Position numbers and translations under genes: made by a program. A stretch of DNA of 19,035 nt from Symbiodinium natans (Eukaryota; Sar; Dinophyceae; Suessiales; Symbiodiniaceae), in contig CAJNDS010001431.1 in the NCBI GenBank assembly GCA_905221605.1, positions 1 to 19,035 on the forward strand, read 5' to 3'. The notes under the pieces are model-generated. The model saw only the letters and a program-made list of their open reading frames with translations. It was not told the origin of the DNA and searched no databases. Below, one piece after another: positions 17,154-19,035 of this stretch (the first letter of the stretch is position 1; the number at the start of each line of letters is the position of its first letter).

Positions 17154-19035
17154 GGGTGCCCAAAACGCATGTTTTTGGAGAGTCCAGAAGGTTTCCTGAC
17201 ATTTGTTTTTGGTGCCCAAAACTCATGTTTTTGGAGAGTCCAGAAGGTTTCCTGACATTTGTTTTTGGTGCCCAAAACTCATGTTTTTGGAGAGCCCAGA
17301 AGGTTTCCTGACATTTGTTTTTGGTGCCCCAAACTCATGTTTTTGGAGAGCCCAGAAGGTTTCCTGACATTTGTTTTTGGTGATTAAATTTCTTGTTTTT
17401 GGAGAGCCCAGAAGGATTCCTGACATTTTTTTTGGTGCCCAAAACTCATGATTTTGGAGAGCCCAGAAGGTTCCCTGACAATTCATGATTTTGCAGAGCC
17501 CAGAAGGTTTCCTGACATTTGTTTTGGTGCCCAAAACTAGTGTTTTTGGAGCGCCCAGAAGGTTTCCTTTTTTTTTTGGTGCCCAAAACTCACGTTCTTG
17601 GAGAGCCCAGAAGGTTTCCTGCCATTTGTTTTTGGTGCCCAAGTTTCATATTCTTGGAGAGCCCAGAAGGTTTCCTGACATTTGTTTTTGGTGCCGAAAA
17701 CTCATATTTTTGCATAGTCCAGAAGGTTTCCTGGCTGTTTTTTTGGTACCCAAAACTCATGGTTTTGGAGAGCCCAGAAGGTTTGCTGACATTTGTTTTT
17801 GGTGCCCAAAACTCATACTTTTGGAGAGCCCAGAAGGTTTCCTGACATTTGTTTTTGGTGCCCAGAACTCATGTTTTTGGAGAGTCCAGAAGGTTTCCTG
17901 ACATTTGTTGTTGGTGCCCTAAACTCACGTTTTTGCAGAGTCCAGAAGGTTTCCTGACATTTGTTTTTGGTGCCCACAACTCATATTTTTGGAGAGCCCA
18001 GAAAGTTTCCTGACATTTGATTTTGGTGCCCAAATTTCATGTTCTTCGAGAGCCCAGAAGGTTTCCTGCCATTTGTTTTTGGTGCCCAAGTTTCATATTC
18101 TTGGAGAGCCCAGAAGGTTTCCTGACATATTTTTTTTTGGTGCCCAAAACTCATGTTTTTCGAGAGCCCAGAAGGTTTCCTGACATTTGTTTTTGGTGCC
18201 CAAAACTCATATTTTTTTTATAGTCCAGAAGGTTTCCTGACATTTGTTGTTGGTGCCCAAAACTCATATTTTTGGAGAGTCCAGAAGGTTTCCTGACATT
18301 TGTTTTTGGTGCCCAAAACTCATGTTTTTGAAGAGCGTAGAAGGTGTTTTTGGTGCCCAAAACTCATGTTTTTGGATAGTCCAGAAGGTTTCCTGCCATT
18401 TGTTTTTGGTGCCCAAAACTCATGTTTTTGGAGAGCCCAGAAGGTTTCCTGACATTTGTTTTTGGTGCCCAGAACTCATATTTTTGGAGAGCCCAAAAGG
18501 TTTCCTGACATTTGCTCTTGGTGCCCAAAACTCATGTTTTTGGAGAGCCCAGAAGGTTTCCTGACATTTTGTTTTTGGTTTCCAAAACGCATGTTTTTGG
18601 AGAGCCCAGAAGGTTTGCTATCATTTGTTTTTGCTGCCCGAAACTCATATTTTTGGAGAGTCCAGAAGGTTGCCTGACATTTGTTTTTGGTGCCCAAAAC
18701 TCATGTTTTGGGAGAGCCCAGAAGGTTTCCTGACATTTGTTTTTGGTGCCCAAATTTCTTGTTCTTCGAGAGCCCAGAAGGTTTCCTGACATTTGATTTT
18801 GGTGCCCAAATTTCATATTCTTGGAGAGCCCAGAAGGTTTCCTGACATTTTTTTTGGTGCCCAAAACTCATGTTTTTCGAGAGCCCAGAAGGTTTCCTGA
18901 CAATTTTTTTTGGTGCCCAAAACTCATGTTTTTGGAGAGCCCAGAAGGTTTCCTGACTTTTGTTGTTGGTACCCAAAACTCATGTTTTTGGAGAGCCCAA
19001 AAGTTTTGCTGACGTTTGTTTTTGGTGCCCAAAAC
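17154..19035. repeat. higher-order block A, copy 3 (A3), cut by the window end
   Basis: Start of a third block A, corresponding to A1 1-1882 at 17,153-17,154 bp. In the first roughly 470 bp it differs from both A1 and A2: GTGATTAAATTTC near 17380 against GTGCACAAATTTC, GACATTTTTTTTGG near 17422, AAGGTTTCC at about 17503 and CCTGCCATTTG near 17621. After that it agrees with A1 to the end apart from T-run length near 18216. This shows that the array has a repeat period of about 17.15 kb and continues beyond the window. Confidence 0.85.

Larger units (their letters stand above)
1..19035. repeat. 56-bp tandem satellite array filling the window
   Basis: Every part of the window can be read as head-to-tail copies of one 56-bp monomer, about 340 in all, with the same orientation throughout. 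An unmutated copy lies at 2039-2094. Most copies differ from it by a few substitutions or a change in T-run length, and a minority are shortened to 37-51 bp. The consensus has 12 A, 20 T, 13 G and 11 C (43% GC, T-rich on this strand) and contains no CpG. There is no unique sequence longer than a few bases, and neither array edge is in the window. Monomer size, length uniformity and multi-level duplication are typical of eukaryotic satellite DNA. I do not recognise the family, so the species and chromosomal position are unknown. Confidence 0.97.

Noticed and set aside
1-19035. CRISPR array
   Set aside because: The 56-bp units abut one another and vary gradually. There are no constant repeats separated by unrelated spacers, and no cas-like genes.
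1-19035. Centromere protein B binding box within the monomer
   Set aside because: The core TTCG followed by CGGG at the required spacing is not present in the consensus or in the variants I read; CpG is absent from the consensus.
17154-19035. Mobile element or its terminal repeats as the cause of the repeated blocks
   Set aside because: Block edges show no terminal inverted repeats, target-site duplications or coding sequence; all joins keep the monomer register or its usual indels, as expected for unequal exchange.
1-19035. Telomeric repeats or tRNA/rRNA genes hidden in the array
   Set aside because: No TTAGGG-type runs and no stretch departing from the 56-bp series long enough to hold an RNA gene were seen on either strand.

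Overview
The whole 19,035-base window is one uninterrupted array of tandemly repeated, non-coding satellite-type DNA. The basic monomer is 56 bp; an unmutated example is at 2039-2094 and two back to back are at 12085-12196. It starts GGTGCCCAAAACTCATG, has TGGAGAGCCCAGAAGG in the middle, and ends TTTCCTGACATTTG plus five T. There are about 340 monomers, all in the same orientation, with no unique sequence, transposon, RNA gene or credible protein-coding gene between them. Such an array suggests a eukaryotic nuclear genome, probably heterochromatin (pericentromeric, subtelomeric or sex-chromosome-like). The consensus monomer contains no CpG, which would fit a methylated genome such as a vertebrate's, but I do not recognise the satellite family and cannot name the organism.

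The monomers are arranged in a nested higher-order repeat (HOR). By matching diagnostic variants I read the layout as A1 (1-4173), C1 (4174-5909), A2 (5910-~10070), a short transition, B1 (~10137-~12903), a linker (~12904-13140), B2 (13141-~15800), C2 (~15413-17153, overlapping the end of B2), and A3 (17154 to the window end). A1 and A2 are 5,909 bp apart, drifting to 5,897 through small indels. B1 and B2 are a direct duplication offset by 3,000, then 2,893, then 2,896 bp. C1 and C2 are offset by 11,239 bp. A3 repeats A1 at about 17,153 bp, so the largest repeat unit visible here is about 17.15 kb: a short A-C version (5.9 kb) followed by a long A-B-B-C version (11.2 kb). The two versions differ by about 5,342 bp between 10071 and 15413.

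The array records its own recombination history. A1 is identical by eye to A2 up to position 558, then matches A3 rather than A2 with a single T-run difference up to the window end, while its later part (about 1862-4173) is again almost identical to A2. Three structural breakpoints (A1/C1 join, C1/A2 join, and a two-monomer indel between B1 and B2) all fall at the same 107-bp pair of variant monomers. Recurrent truncated monomers (44 bp, 37 bp and about 50 bp) act as lineage markers.

The many open reading frames on both strands are an arithmetic by-product: 56 is not a multiple of 3, so each frame meets the monomer's single TGA only once every three monomers (168 bp). No genes are annotated.
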